Assembly: GCA_947572235.1 (NCBI GenBank)
Contig: CANPBB010000007.1
Span: forward strand, 1 to 57,370
DNA: 57,370 bases
Source of the DNA: an uncultured Clostridia bacterium
Lineage (GTDB): Bacteria; Bacillota; Clostridia; Oscillospirales; Oscillospiraceae
Direction: 5' to 3'
Shown: positions 48,601-57,370 of the stretch, in pieces
Layout of the letters: each line of letters starts with the position of its first letter
Position numbering within the stretch: the first letter of the stretch is position 1
Notes under the pieces: model-generated
The model's database searches: none
What the model saw: the letters and a program-made list of their open reading frames with translations, nothing else
What the model was told of the DNA's origin: nothing
Program-made: the position numbers and the translations under genes

Positions 48601-51600
48601 TCAGAACGTATAGATGCTGGCGCCATCGTCGGCGAAGATCCAAGTTCTATTTCCGCAGGTCACACGGTAGTTCGAACCGTTGACGGTGGGGATTCGGGCA
48701 ACACCAAGGGCGCCGGTGGTGAAGCCGCCCAGGGACTGCCATGTGCCGTTCGGAGCCATGACCTCCAACGTAAAGCTGCCAACACCGGAGAAGGTGAGGT
48801 CGTTGGTTGCGCCATTGAAGGTCACAGGCGCAATCGGGGAAACAACCGAGCCGCCGCTGGAGACAGGTACGATGGTATCGCTGACGATCACGATCCACTT
48901 CGCGCTGCCCTTGCTGTCAAGAACCGCAGTGATACGGCCCTTGAAGCCGAAGCCGTTGCTGGGATTGCCGTCGCGATCCACCATCGCAGCCATCGCAGCC
49001 GTGATGTCGGAGTAGTCGGTGATGGTGTCCTCCTTGCCGCGCTCATCCTGAATCAGGACGGTGGGCACGTTGTTGGAGGCCATGCGCAGACCGAAGTCGT
49101 CGCCCTTATTCAGGTACAGGGTCCGGCCCTCCAGCTTCAGATCCGTAACATCCAGACGGTTCGTGTAGCCGCCATTCGTGTAGGTAGCGCCATCGGCGAC
49201 GTTGCAGTCCCAGATGTGCTTGTCAGAGTTGGCGTTGTTCAGGATCTTCCACTCAGTACTCAGACTACTGCCGTTGGCCTTGTGGCCCACCTCGTAGATC
49301 TCATGTTTGGAGGTGTCGATAACAGTACCGCCGTTGCTGGAGAAGGGATTGTCGTAGAACTTGTCCTTATCGACGTTTTCAACCCTGCTCACATAGTCGC
49401 CGCTGTAGCGGACCTCCTGGATATGGCCAGGACGCAGGTCGCTGATGGTGTTGGCGAACTTGGTCTCAACGGTCAGGGTCTTCTGCACGCCGTCCACAAC
49501 CGCGTCGAACTCCCAGTAGTACTTGCCGTTCTCGATCCGCTCGTTCTTGGCGGCGGTCAGAGTGTAGACATAGTTGGCGTTGCCGCCCTTCACGGTACCC
49601 AGAACAACAGAGGCGATGATGTAGTTGTTCTTGTCGTACACCGTGTAGGTGTTGTCGTACAGAGCGGTGTTCTTGCTGTCAATCACCAGCTTGTCGGAGT
49701 GGGTGGCAGCCGCATCGCCATGGAGGGTGATCTCCACGTTATCGATGCCGGTATACACACCGTCCACGCCGGTGATGACCAGCTCGCTGGCGTCGGTACT
49801 GCCCACCTCGGCCACCAGGAACACGGACTTGTCGTTGCTGTAGGTACGGACAGAGGTATGGCTGCCGTTACCGTTGACGTAGTCAGTGGTAGCTCTGCCG
49901 GTGAGAACCACGCCGGGGTGTGCGCTGGTGGTGTCGTTGCTGTTCGCGGGGGTGGAATCAATAACCACGTTGCTGCACTTGAGCTCCAGATCCTTCTTGG
50001 CGGTCATGCCCTTGGCAGCGGTGGTGGTCATGCGGGTAGCCGGGGTCAGGGTGTACACGCCGTCGATCTCAACGTAGGTGAACCAGCGGTTGACCACAGC
50101 CTTCTCTTCAACAGTGGGGAAGAAGGTGCTGTTCCACTCCACGAAGTACTTGTCGCCGAAGGTGGTGGTGTCCTTACCCTGCGCTCTCAGGATGTTCTTG
50201 TTGGTGTCCTTCACGTTGACCTTGATGGTCTTCATGGTGCCATCCAGGAAGATAGCGCCGGCGTCGGCGTTGCTGGCGGAAACGGCGCTGCTGCGGGTGT
50301 CATAACCGGTGATGAAGACGTAGTTGTCATTGCCGGAGTACAGGTCAACGCCGATGGCGTAGCCGTACTGATCCAGATAGACGTTGTAGGTCTTGCCGGT
50401 CAGACGATCCTGGGCGTACAGATCCAGCGCGTCGTCGCTGTAGGCGGCGGTGGCGGAGGCGTCGTACTTGGTGCCGCCGGTGGTTACGCTGCCGAACAAG
50501 CCCTTAACAGTATCGCTCAGCCACTGCTTCTTGTCGCCCTTGCTGAAGGCGGTGAGGGTGGAGTCGCTCATGATCTCGGGATCGGAGACCTTGACGATAT
50601 CCCAGTTGCCGGCGGTGTAGGCGTTGGGGGCAGCGCCCGCGTGGTCCTTACCGGACATGTTCACCAGGATAAACGCGTCCTCGGTGGTCAGATCCACCAC
50701 GTTGGGCACGTCAACCAAGTTGATGGCCTTGGGCATGGTCATGGTCTTCTTGGTGCTATCGTTGTAGTTGGTGTAAACCGTGGCGGTGGCCTGCTCGCGC
50801 TTCTCGTTGTAGACGACGGAGACCTGAGCCAACCAGGTGCGGATGGAGGTGATGCGGATCATACCGTTGCCGTTGTCGGCGTCATGGTCCACGAAGACCT
50901 GGGTCAGCACGCCGTTGTCGCTGACGCCGTAGTCGTTATCGGTACGGCTCAGAATGGTGTTGGCGTTGGTGGAGACCAGAATGCCGTCCACGAAGTACTC
51001 GAAGCGGTAGTTCTCCAGGTTGCTGCGGCCCAGCAGGGTATACAGGTCCTTGTTGCTCACGCCGGTGGTGTACTTCTCAACAAGGATTTCGTAATCGACG
51101 TAGGTGCCCAGCTCCTTGTTCTCATACACCCAGGTGTGGGAGGGACGCTCGAACTCGTCACTCTCGGAGATCAGGCGCAGCTTGGGGAAGTACTTCTCGC
51201 CGAACTCGACGGTGAAGCCGGTGTTCTGGGCGTTGATGCCGGCGTTGGTCAGAGTGCGGTTGGAGATGTTCTGCTGGCGGGCGATGGTGGTGGTCACATA
51301 CTGCCACTGGCCGGAGCCGATGGAGACTTCCTGACCGCCCACGGTCACGCTGGTGCCCTTGGTGTACTCCACCAGAGGAGCCTTGATGCAGTTCAAGGCC
51401 ATCTGAGCGGCCTCCTGCCGGCTCAGCTCAGCACTGCCAAACATGGTCTCCATGCCATTGTGCAGACCGGCCTCGAGACCCATGGAAGCCACATTGATGG
51501 TCCAGCTGGGACCGGTGAAGCCCTCGATCTTGCTGTCATAGCCGATGGCGGTGAGCAGCATCTTGGCGAAGGCGTAGCCGGTCAGCTTGCCGGCGGGGTA

Positions 51601-51966
51601 GAAGTTGCCGTCGCCGGCGCCGTCGATGATGCCCAAAGTGGCGCAGTACTCGATGGCGGGGGCGGACCAGCGGGTGGCGGCCACGTCCTTGAAGGAAGTG
51701 GACTCAACACCTAACTTGTCGGCGTTGCTGCCCATCAGCATGTAGGTGATGAGCTTGGCGGCCTGCTCACGAGTGAGGGTGCCGTCGGGGTCAAACTTGT
51801 TGTTGCCGACGCCGTCAATCACGCCGATGGCGCTCATGACGTCTACGGCCTCTTCGTAATCGATATCAGCGTCGTCGCTGAAATCGGTTGCGTTTGCGAT
51901 GGTGACTAAGCTCAGGGACATGACCAGAGCCAGCACCAGCGCGAGAACCTTTTTGAGGTTTCTCAT
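48601..51966 (-). CDS. SLH-domain surface (S-layer) protein 1
   Basis: A 1121-residue exported surface protein. The signal peptide is MRNLKKVLALVLALVMSLSLVTIANA. S-layer homology domains cover about 30-200 (DVMSAIGVIDGVGNNKFDPDGTLTREQAAKLITYML and IEYCATLGIIDGAGDGNFYPAGKLTGYAFAKMLL), anchoring to pyruvylated wall polymers. About 900 residues of beta-rich repeats follow with no catalytic motif. The ATG at 51966 has AGGAGG 10 nt upstream; the ATG of MST just before it is too close. Extensive similarity to the partial gene at 54909 (for example HTWV(Y/F)ENKELGTYVDY, NVKDTNKNI, DLRPGHIQE). Confidence 0.93.
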   Translation of the reverse strand: MRNLKKVLALVLALVMSLSLVTIANATDFSDDADIDYEEAVDVMSAIGVIDGVGNNKFDPDGTLTREQAAKLITYMLMGSNADKLGVESTSFKDVAATRWSAPAIEYCATLGIIDGAGDGNFYPAGKLTGYAFAKMLLTAIGYDSKIEGFTGPSWTINVASMGLEAGLHNGMETMFGSAELSRQEAAQMALNCIKAPLVEYTKGTSVTVGGQEVSIGSGQWQYVTTTIARQQNISNRTLTNAGINAQNTGFTVEFGEKYFPKLRLISESDEFERPSHTWVYENKELGTYVDYEILVEKYTTGVSNKDLYTLLGRSNLENYRFEYFVDGILVSTNANTILSRTDNDYGVSDNGVLTQVFVDHDADNGNGMIRITSIRTWLAQVSVVYNEKREQATATVYTNYNDSTKKTMTMPKAINLVDVPNVVDLTTEDAFILVNMSGKDHAGAAPNAYTAGNWDIVKVSDPEIMSDSTLTAFSKGDKKQWLSDTVKGLFGSVTTGGTKYDASATAAYSDDALDLYAQDRLTGKTYNVYLDQYGYAIGVDLYSGNDNYVFITGYDTRSSAVSASNADAGAIFLDGTMKTIKVNVKDTNKNILRAQGKDTTTFGDKYFVEWNSTFFPTVEEKAVVNRWFTYVEIDGVYTLTPATRMTTTAAKGMTAKKDLELKCSNVVIDSTPANSNDTTSAHPGVVLTGRATTDYVNGNGSHTSVRTYSNDKSVFLVAEVGSTDASELVITGVDGVYTGIDNVEITLHGDAAATHSDKLVIDSKNTALYDNTYTVYDKNNYIIASVVLGTVKGGNANYVYTLTAAKNERIENGKYYWEFDAVVDGVQKTLTVETKFANTISDLRPGHIQEVRYSGDYVSRVENVDKDKFYDNPFSSNGGTVIDTSKHEIYEVGHKANGSSLSTEWKILNNANSDKHIWDCNVADGATYTNGGYTNRLDVTDLKLEGRTLYLNKGDDFGLRMASNNVPTVLIQDERGKEDTITDYSDITAAMAAMVDRDGNPSNGFGFKGRITAVLDSKGSAKWIVIVSDTIVPVSSGGSVVSPIAPVTFNGATNDLTFSGVGSFTLEVMAPNGTWQSLGGFTTGALGVARIPTVNGSNYRVTCGNRTWIFADDGASIYTF

Positions 51967-51967
51967 G

Positions 51968-52275
51968 GTAGACATTCCTCCTTTTGAATTTTGCGATAAA
52001 GTTCGACATTTTCTGCATTTTAGGAAAAATTTGATGGATTTGTTGCCGGAATCGTCTCCTAAAAGAAGAACCTGTCTCCCCTTATCTTTTCAAAAGGAGA
52101 TAACGCAAAGCATTTATTTTTAGCAAATTCTATATAAGAAAGATCACGGCTGGTAGACAGTTAGGTAGACATTTCACTGGATTTTGCGTAAAATCAGAAG
52201 CGCATTAATCCAGCAAACCGTTGTGCTGCAACAGTTACAGCGTATCGCTGCTGGGTAGACATTGGGTAGACATAT
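51968..52275. repeat. Recurring GGTAGACA octamer upstream of SLH gene 1
   Basis: GGTAGACA occurs at about 51967, 52152, 52163, 52253 and 52264, the last four as two closely spaced pairs. The first copy overlaps the SLH start region. They might be regulator sites or chance duplication. The rest of 51967-52736 has no supportable gene, though short coding-like shreds (GLPIGSALEAGLFEGCVLLWW at about 52393-52460) may be remnants. Confidence 0.35.
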
Positions 52276-52736
52276 ACTTCTTGTCTGATAAAAAACGTTT
52301 AGTTGTCAAGCAGTAAGATGGATAGCAAAAAGGATACTGCAAGGGATAAAGGTGTGATGAGTTGTCCGAACTACTATTGAACTGAGAGATGGCCTGCCTA
52401 TCGGCTCGGCGCTGGAGGCGGGCCTTTTTGAGGGCTGTGTGCTGCTGTGGTGGACGGCCTGATTCAGGTACCCTTTTTATGCGCCTCATTTTGGCATGCT
52501 TGGAGCAGCGGCCCGCATGGAGGGACAGGCGATAAAGCAATACAGCTTTATCGGACTATGGATTTTGGCGGCAATTCCATTGTGACTATCCATAACCCGC
52601 TGCTTTTTAAGAATTTTAGCTGATGGTGAGCGGATTCTTCTAATTCCAATATGTAGGAATAGCATGTCCATAGACTTGTAATATAATAGGATATATTGTA
52701 AAATAAAGGGACATACTGGGAAAGGCGATATGGGCG

Positions 52737-54815
52737 ATGAAGACGATAAACGAGATGTTTCCATCGAAATTAAACGTTGCAGACATGCTCCTTGAGGCGG
52801 GGATCACCGTTCCAAGTGGATTTCGGTTTTCTGACACAAACATTGTCATCGGGAAAAATGGCGCAGGTAAGACCAGATTCCTGCGTGCCCTTAAATTGAT
52901 GTATTCGTCAGAGGATATGGCCGATAAGGTAGATCTGCTGTATGGCTATTTCCCCGGACTGTCCGACCGGCCAGTTCAAGGGTATGAGGAGCTGCCGGAG
53001 CATGAACTGCTGGAGTTTTTAGATCAGCCAGATGTGCGTTTTGACGATTTTTTCAAAGAGATTGAGATGCAGAGCACGGATTTTCTTGCTCGCCTCTTGG
53101 ATTATCACAGCCAGCGCCGCAAGAAAGCAAATAGCAAAATACTGGAAAAGATCAATATTTTTTTCCTGCCTATCACAGGAAAAATGCTGGTTATGCCAGT
53201 GGATCAACCGTCAGAGGAACCGCTGCCCGTAGTTCATGGGCCCGATGTCTCTGTAACAGTTGCCGCAATGCCCCATAGGTTTTACGTCTCGGAATCGGAT
53301 GGTAAAATAACCAAATTAGATGTGGCTATGGAGCGGTTTTCGCCCGGAGAGCGGCTGCTGCTGTACATGTCGATCTTTTTTGCGCTGAGAAGAGAGAACA
53401 GCCGGGAGCAGGTCGTTATTTTAGATGAACCGGAGACCCATCTGCACCCGCAGGCACTGCTGGAGTTTATAAGAACCCTAAAGAACGCTTTCCCCCATGC
53501 CACGGTCTGGATCGCGACCCACAGCCTCTTCCTGCTGCCCGAGTTCCGGTTTGAAAATGTGGTATATATGGAGAACGGCTCTGTCATTCCCAGGGGGAGC
53601 AAGCTCTATGAGGGGGTACTGACCGCCCTGCTGGGCAAGGACAGCGAGGGGGTCCGCCGCTTCTTTTCCTCCCTTCCCCACTGGCAGTATGTTGAGTTTG
53701 TCACAGAGTGCTTCACCGATCCCAAGGTGATCAGTACGGTAGACCCGGAGGATGAACAGGTCCGGATGTTCAAAAAGGCGTTGGAAGGGCAGAAAATCCG
53801 GCGTATTCTGGATTGCGGCGGCGGAAGCGGCCGCTTGGGCCTCAGCTTAGAGGCGGCGGGCTTTCCTCTGGAGACTTACGAGATTTTTGATAAGGATCCG
53901 GCCTGTAAAGACGGTAAATTTACAGCCTATGCAAATATAGCGGATATCAACGGCCCCTATGACTGCGTGGTCATGATGAACTTTCTCCACGAGGTGGATC
54001 CAGACGAGTGGACTGCCTTGTTTTTGAACCTGTGCGGGTTTCTGAATCCCGGCGGCAGCATACTCTTTGTGGAAGTAAACGCGCTGAAAGACGGTGAGCG
54101 GCCCAATGAGACAGGCTATATGCTCTTGGGAAAGACAGAGCTGGCGGTGCTGTTCGATGCTGAGCAGGATTTCTTCCCGGAGATACGCATTCGGGCGAAT
54201 CAGAAATCGCTTGGTATCCTGATTCCATGCCGTTTGCTGATAAACATTTCAAAAAGGAGCGTTGCTGCGGCAATTCGGGTATTGGAGGAGCGCATCTATG
54301 AAGAACTGAAACAAATCCGGTCAGATTGGGCGAAATGGAAGGAGGACGGAATCGGACAGCCCCCCAACGCGAGGCGCTATGCTTTCCTTTCCCAGCAGTA
54401 TATCAACGCGAAGCTGTATAATGAACGGACACTCCCGAACCGTCCGCAGTATACGTCCTATGCTTTGATGAGCAAAAGTGAGAGGCTAAGTTTGATGCTC
54501 AGAACCGCACAGGAATTGGTCCGTAAAGACCCCTTGATTGATCGGGAATTATCCGGTAATATACGGTCTATCATAAAATCTACAGTGGATTTTTACAAAA
54601 AAAGTGGGCATGTTTCAAGTATTCAGCTTGCCCGCTGCGTCAATTTTATTCATACACTGGAGCATATAGGTGCACGCAAGGAAACTGTTCACGCATGCCT
54701 GTCCCTTTTAGCTATGATGGGAGTCAAGGACGCTATCGTTCAATTAAGTGACGAGGGCATCGATCCGATCAGCTTTTTAGTGGAGCATCAAGCGGTTAAG
54801 CGCGCGGGAAAATGA
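52737..54815 (+). CDS. AAA ATPase-SAM methyltransferase fusion protein
   Basis: A 692-residue protein with two unrelated enzyme parts. Residues about 1-310 form an ABC/OLD-like AAA ATPase: Walker A GKNGAGKT (39-46), signature FSPGE (201-205), Walker B VVILDEPE (226-233) followed by THLHPQALLEF, and H-loop WIATHS. Residues about 350-495 form a class I SAM methyltransferase: motif I ILDCGGGSG (357-365), YDCVVMMNFLHEVDPDEW (408-425) and LNPGG. A helical C-terminus of about 195 residues follows. GC is lower than in the neighbours and it sits between two SLH paralogues on the opposite strand, suggesting transfer. A TATAAT lies at 52682-52687; the ribosome site is weak. The function is unknown; such ATPases often belong to defence systems. 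Confidence 0.88.
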   Translation: MKTINEMFPSKLNVADMLLEAGITVPSGFRFSDTNIVIGKNGAGKTRFLRALKLMYSSEDMADKVDLLYGYFPGLSDRPVQGYEELPEHELLEFLDQPDVRFDDFFKEIEMQSTDFLARLLDYHSQRRKKANSKILEKINIFFLPITGKMLVMPVDQPSEEPLPVVHGPDVSVTVAAMPHRFYVSESDGKITKLDVAMERFSPGERLLLYMSIFFALRRENSREQVVILDEPETHLHPQALLEFIRTLKNAFPHATVWIATHSLFLLPEFRFENVVYMENGSVIPRGSKLYEGVLTALLGKDSEGVRRFFSSLPHWQYVEFVTECFTDPKVISTVDPEDEQVRMFKKALEGQKIRRILDCGGGSGRLGLSLEAAGFPLETYEIFDKDPACKDGKFTAYANIADINGPYDCVVMMNFLHEVDPDEWTALFLNLCGFLNPGGSILFVEVNALKDGERPNETGYMLLGKTELAVLFDAEQDFFPEIRIRANQKSLGILIPCRLLINISKRSVAAAIRVLEERIYEELKQIRSDWAKWKEDGIGQPPNARRYAFLSQQYINAKLYNERTLPNRPQYTSYALMSKSERLSLMLRTAQELVRKDPLIDRELSGNIRSIIKSTVDFYKKSGHVSSIQLARCVNFIHTLEHIGARKETVHACLSLLAMMGVKDAIVQLSDEGIDPISFLVEHQAVKRAGK

Positions 54816-54833
54816 CAGAGCGCATATAAACGT

Positions 54834-54876
54834 AAAAAGAATCCCCCGGGCAAAAGCCCGGGGGATTCTTTTTCTT
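54834..54876. terminator. Bidirectional terminator between the ATPase-methyltransferase and SLH gene 2
   Basis: Arms AAAAAGAATCCCCCGGGC / GCCCGGGGGATTCTTTTT with loop AAAA, with A and T runs on both sides. Near-identical to 48541-48578. Confidence 0.9.
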
Positions 54877-54908
54877 TATGGAACGGGTTTCCTATTCTCC
54901 GCTGTTAC

Positions 54909-57370
54909 TTAGGGAGTAACAGTGAAGCTATAGCCGCCCCAAGTGATCCGATAGGTCCGACCAGTCACAACGGGCACGGTGCAGGTGTAAGGTGCGCCCG
55001 AAGTGGTGGAGAAGCGATCCAGATAGGTCCAGCCGCCGCTCTCAGTGAGCTGGTACAGATCGAAGTTGCAGAAACCATTGAAGGTCGCCGTAGTGCCGCT
55101 CAAAGACACCGTGGTTGCATTGGAGGAAGCGCCCGCATTGCCGCCGCTGGCGACAGGTACGGTGGTGTCGCTCTTAATGACGACCCACTTGGCACGACCC
55201 TGACCGTCGAGAACCGCAGTGATACGGCCCTTGAAGCCGAAGCCGGGGTTGGCGTCGTTAGCATCCTCCATCGCGTTGATGGCGGACTTCACGTCGGAAT
55301 ACTCGGTCTTGACGTTTCTCTTGCCACCCTCGTTCTGGATCAGGACAGTGGGCGTATTGGTGCTGGCCATGACCAGACCGAAGTCGTCGCCCTTAGCCAA
55401 GTACAGAGTACGGCCCTCAATCTTCAGATCCTGAACATCAATACGTACCTTATAATCGGTAGCGTAGGTGGTGTCGTCGCTGCTGTCGGTGCAGTCCCAA
55501 GTACCGCCATTGGAGACGTGACCAACATCGTAGACATCGTGGTCATCGGGATCCACACGGTTGCCGCCCTGGCTGCTATAGGGATTGGAATAGATCTTGG
55601 TGTCAGCCACAGTCTTGATACGCACCACATAATCGCCAGAGTAGCTAATCTCCTGAATATGGCCGGGACGCAGATCCTTGATGGTGTTGGAGAACTTGCT
55701 CTCCACAGTCAAGGTCTGGATGGTGCCGTCCACAACGGCGTCGAAGGTCCAGTAGTACTTGCCATCCCGGATCTCCTCGTCCTTAGCGGCGGTCAGAGTG
55801 TAGACATAGTTGGCGCTGGAGCCCTTAGTCTCACCCAGAACCACGGAGGCGATGATGTAGTTGTTCTTGTCAAACACCGTGTAGGTGTTGTCGTACAGGA
55901 TGGTGGCGTCGCCATCAACCTTAATGGTACCAGCGGCGTCGACTTCAGTGTGCAAACCGTCAGAGCCGGTGAAAAGGTCAATCTCCACGTTCTGGACGCC
56001 AGTGTAGACGCCCTCGATGCCGCTGATGGACTTTGCAGTACCGTCAGTGTCATCCACCTCGGCTACGAGGAACACAGAATCATCGTTGCCGTAGACACGG
56101 ACATTCCCTGCGACAGCGGGGTGAGTGTTGGCAGTATCGCTGGCATGGCCAGTGGTACGATCCAGCACCACGTTGCTGCACTTAATCACCTCGTCAGCAG
56201 CAACCATGGTGGCTGCCTGGGTAGTAATCATGCGGACAGCGGGGGTCAAGGTGTAGATGCCGTCAACCTCAGTATAAGTGAACCAGCGGTTGACACGGGC
56301 ACGCTGATCAACACTATTGTAGTTGGTGGTATTCCACTTCTGGAAATAATCCGTGCCGTCGGGGTTGTTGGTCGCATCAACAGCCTTGTCAATGTTCTTG
56401 TTGGTGTCCTTCACGTTGACCTTAATGGTGCGGAAGGTACCGTCCACAAAGATAGCGCCGGCATCAGCCTCGCTAGCGGAGATGGCGCTGGTGTTCATAT
56501 CGAAGCCAGTGATAAAGACATAGTTGTCCTCGCCGGCGTACAGATCAACACCAATGGCGTAGCCGTACTGATCCAGATAGATGTTGTAGGACTTGCCGGT
56601 CAGACGGTCATCACTGTACAGCTCCAGAGCATCGTCACTGTAGGCAGCGGTGGCGGTGGACTCGTACTTCTTGCCGCCGGTGGTCACGCTGTCAAACAGA
56701 GCTTCATTTATGTCGCTGTTCCAATCGTCATCACTGCCCTTGCTGAAAGCGGTGAGGGTGGAGTCAGTCATGATCTCCACGTCGGAAACCTTGACCACAT
56801 CCCACTTGCTGGCTGTATAGGTGTTGGGGTTGGTACCTGTGTGATCCTTACCGGACATGTTCACCAGAACATAAGTATCCTCTTCCAGATCCACCACGTT
56901 GGGAACATCGGTCTTACCAACGATCTTGGACATGGTTTTGGTCTCTGTATCATAGTGGGTGTAGATCTCCACAGTAGCCTGCTCACGCTTCTCATTGTAG
57001 GAAGCGGTCACCTTGCCCAGCCAAGTGCGGATGGAAGTGATCTTGATCAGGCCGGTGCCCTCGTCGAAGTCGTGGTCAACGAAAACCTGGGTCAGCACGC
57101 CGTTGTCGCTGAAACCGGCACCGTTGTTGGTGCGGCTGAGGATGTTATTGGCAGTCAGGCTGGTGCTGGCAATACCATCAACATAGTACTCGAAGTCGTA
57201 GTCCTCAAGGTTGCTGCGGCCCAGCAGCTCGTACAGATCCTTGTGGGTCACGCCAGTGGTGTAAGTCTCAACCAACAGGTCATAATCCACATAGGTGCCC
57301 AGCTCCTTGTTCTCGAACACCCAAGTGTGGGAGGGGCGCTCGAAATCGTCGCTCTCGGAGTTGAGACGCA
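54909..57370 (-). CDS. SLH-family surface protein 2, N-terminus beyond window
   Basis: At least 820 residues of the non-SLH portion of an S-layer-type protein, open to the right edge, so the signal peptide and SLH domains lie outside. It is a paralogue of the protein at 48601-51966 along its whole visible length: HTWVFENKELGTYVDYDLLVE, TQVFVDHDFDEGTGLIKITSIRTWLGKV, YAIGVDLYAGEDNYVFITGFD, LRPGHIQEISYSGDYV and GFGFKGRITAVLDGQGRAKWV. The C-terminal about 80 residues diverge (SLSGTTATFNGFCNFDLYQL). No enzymatic motif seen. Likely part of the cell's surface layer, expressed separately from paralogue 1. Confidence 0.9.
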   Translation of the reverse strand, partial: RLNSESDDFERPSHTWVFENKELGTYVDYDLLVETYTTGVTHKDLYELLGRSNLEDYDFEYYVDGIASTSLTANNILSRTNNGAGFSDNGVLTQVFVDHDFDEGTGLIKITSIRTWLGKVTASYNEKREQATVEIYTHYDTETKTMSKIVGKTDVPNVVDLEEDTYVLVNMSGKDHTGTNPNTYTASKWDVVKVSDVEIMTDSTLTAFSKGSDDDWNSDINEALFDSVTTGGKKYESTATAAYSDDALELYSDDRLTGKSYNIYLDQYGYAIGVDLYAGEDNYVFITGFDMNTSAISASEADAGAIFVDGTFRTIKVNVKDTNKNIDKAVDATNNPDGTDYFQKWNTTNYNSVDQRARVNRWFTYTEVDGIYTLTPAVRMITTQAATMVAADEVIKCSNVVLDRTTGHASDTANTHPAVAGNVRVYGNDDSVFLVAEVDDTDGTAKSISGIEGVYTGVQNVEIDLFTGSDGLHTEVDAAGTIKVDGDATILYDNTYTVFDKNNYIIASVVLGETKGSSANYVYTLTAAKDEEIRDGKYYWTFDAVVDGTIQTLTVESKFSNTIKDLRPGHIQEISYSGDYVVRIKTVADTKIYSNPYSSQGGNRVDPDDHDVYDVGHVSNGGTWDCTDSSDDTTYATDYKVRIDVQDLKIEGRTLYLAKGDDFGLVMASTNTPTVLIQNEGGKRNVKTEYSDVKSAINAMEDANDANPGFGFKGRITAVLDGQGRAKWVVIKSDTTVPVASGGNAGASSNATTVSLSGTTATFNGFCNFDLYQLTESGGWTYLDRFSTTSGAPYTCTVPVVTGRTYRITWGGYSFTVTP

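Noticed and set aside
48535-51714. Very long open frame on the plus strand opposite SLH gene 1
   Set aside because: It is a mirror frame caused by codon bias of the true minus-strand gene; the protein is low-complexity Gly/Val/His-rich and has no start signals.
1-57370. CRISPR arrays, rRNA and tRNA genes
   Set aside because: No regular repeat-spacer arrays and no recognisable tRNA or rRNA sequence on either strand. The 3' part of the T-box leaders has the usual tRNA-interacting bases but is not a tRNA.

Overview
The window looks like a chromosomal stretch of a GC-rich, anaerobic, spore-forming and flagellated Clostridia member, most like the Oscillospiraceae (Oscillibacter/Dysosmobacter/Flavonifractor-type genomes). 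The grounds are T-box leaders, SpoIIP and SpoVT, a CsrA-flagellin pair, S-layer-homology (SLH) surface proteins, Clostridia-type operon orders (glmU-prs-pth, pgk-tpiA-gpmI, dnaD-dnaI), and ferredoxin and thioredoxin genes. The genus is inference.

Left part (1-10.7 kb): two paralogous XRE-cupin-acyl-CoA synthetase genes on the minus strand, each behind its own promoter and T-box leader; then rpe-recR; then a Crp/Fnr regulator whose CRP-like recognition helix matches two GTGA-N5-TCAC palindromes, placed identically (-41) in front of thioredoxin and of a ferredoxin/NapH-like membrane gene pair. 10.8-16 kb: a tightly overlapping minus-strand operon (class III aminotransferase, class II aldolase, TetR regulator, FGGY kinase, then GtrA). 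16-20 kb: pth, a small unknown gene, prs and a GlmU-like protein that lacks the normal pyrophosphorylase signature. 20-30 kb: trmL, pgk, tpiA, gpmI, spoIIP, cdd, a YcxB-like gene and metG. A MITE-like element and other small repeats lie upstream of metG.

The metG leader is the most striking regulatory feature. It holds a strong promoter, a 19-codon Met-rich leader peptide, a long antiterminator helix that starts inside that peptide, and an overlapping intrinsic terminator. This is the layout of ribosome-mediated attenuation, rather than the T-box usual for Firmicutes aminoacyl-tRNA synthetases.

30-38 kb: a secreted protein behind a palindrome and attenuator-like terminator, DnaI/DnaD replication-initiation genes, a GNAT acetyltransferase, a sugar-phosphate cluster (RPE-like epimerase, SIS isomerase, DUF4432 epimerase-like protein, UlaG-like hydrolase), a membrane protein and a small serine recombinase. 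38-42 kb: two related perfect palindromes, csrA and a 1018-residue flagellin.

42-48 kb: a minimal mobile element made of three overlapping large serine recombinases and one small gene. Its left end coincides with the loss of the first codons of spoVT. 48-57 kb: two paralogous SLH proteins (the second runs off the window) with near-identical terminators. Between them lies a lower-GC gene encoding an AAA ATPase fused to a class I SAM methyltransferase, a candidate for an undescribed system.
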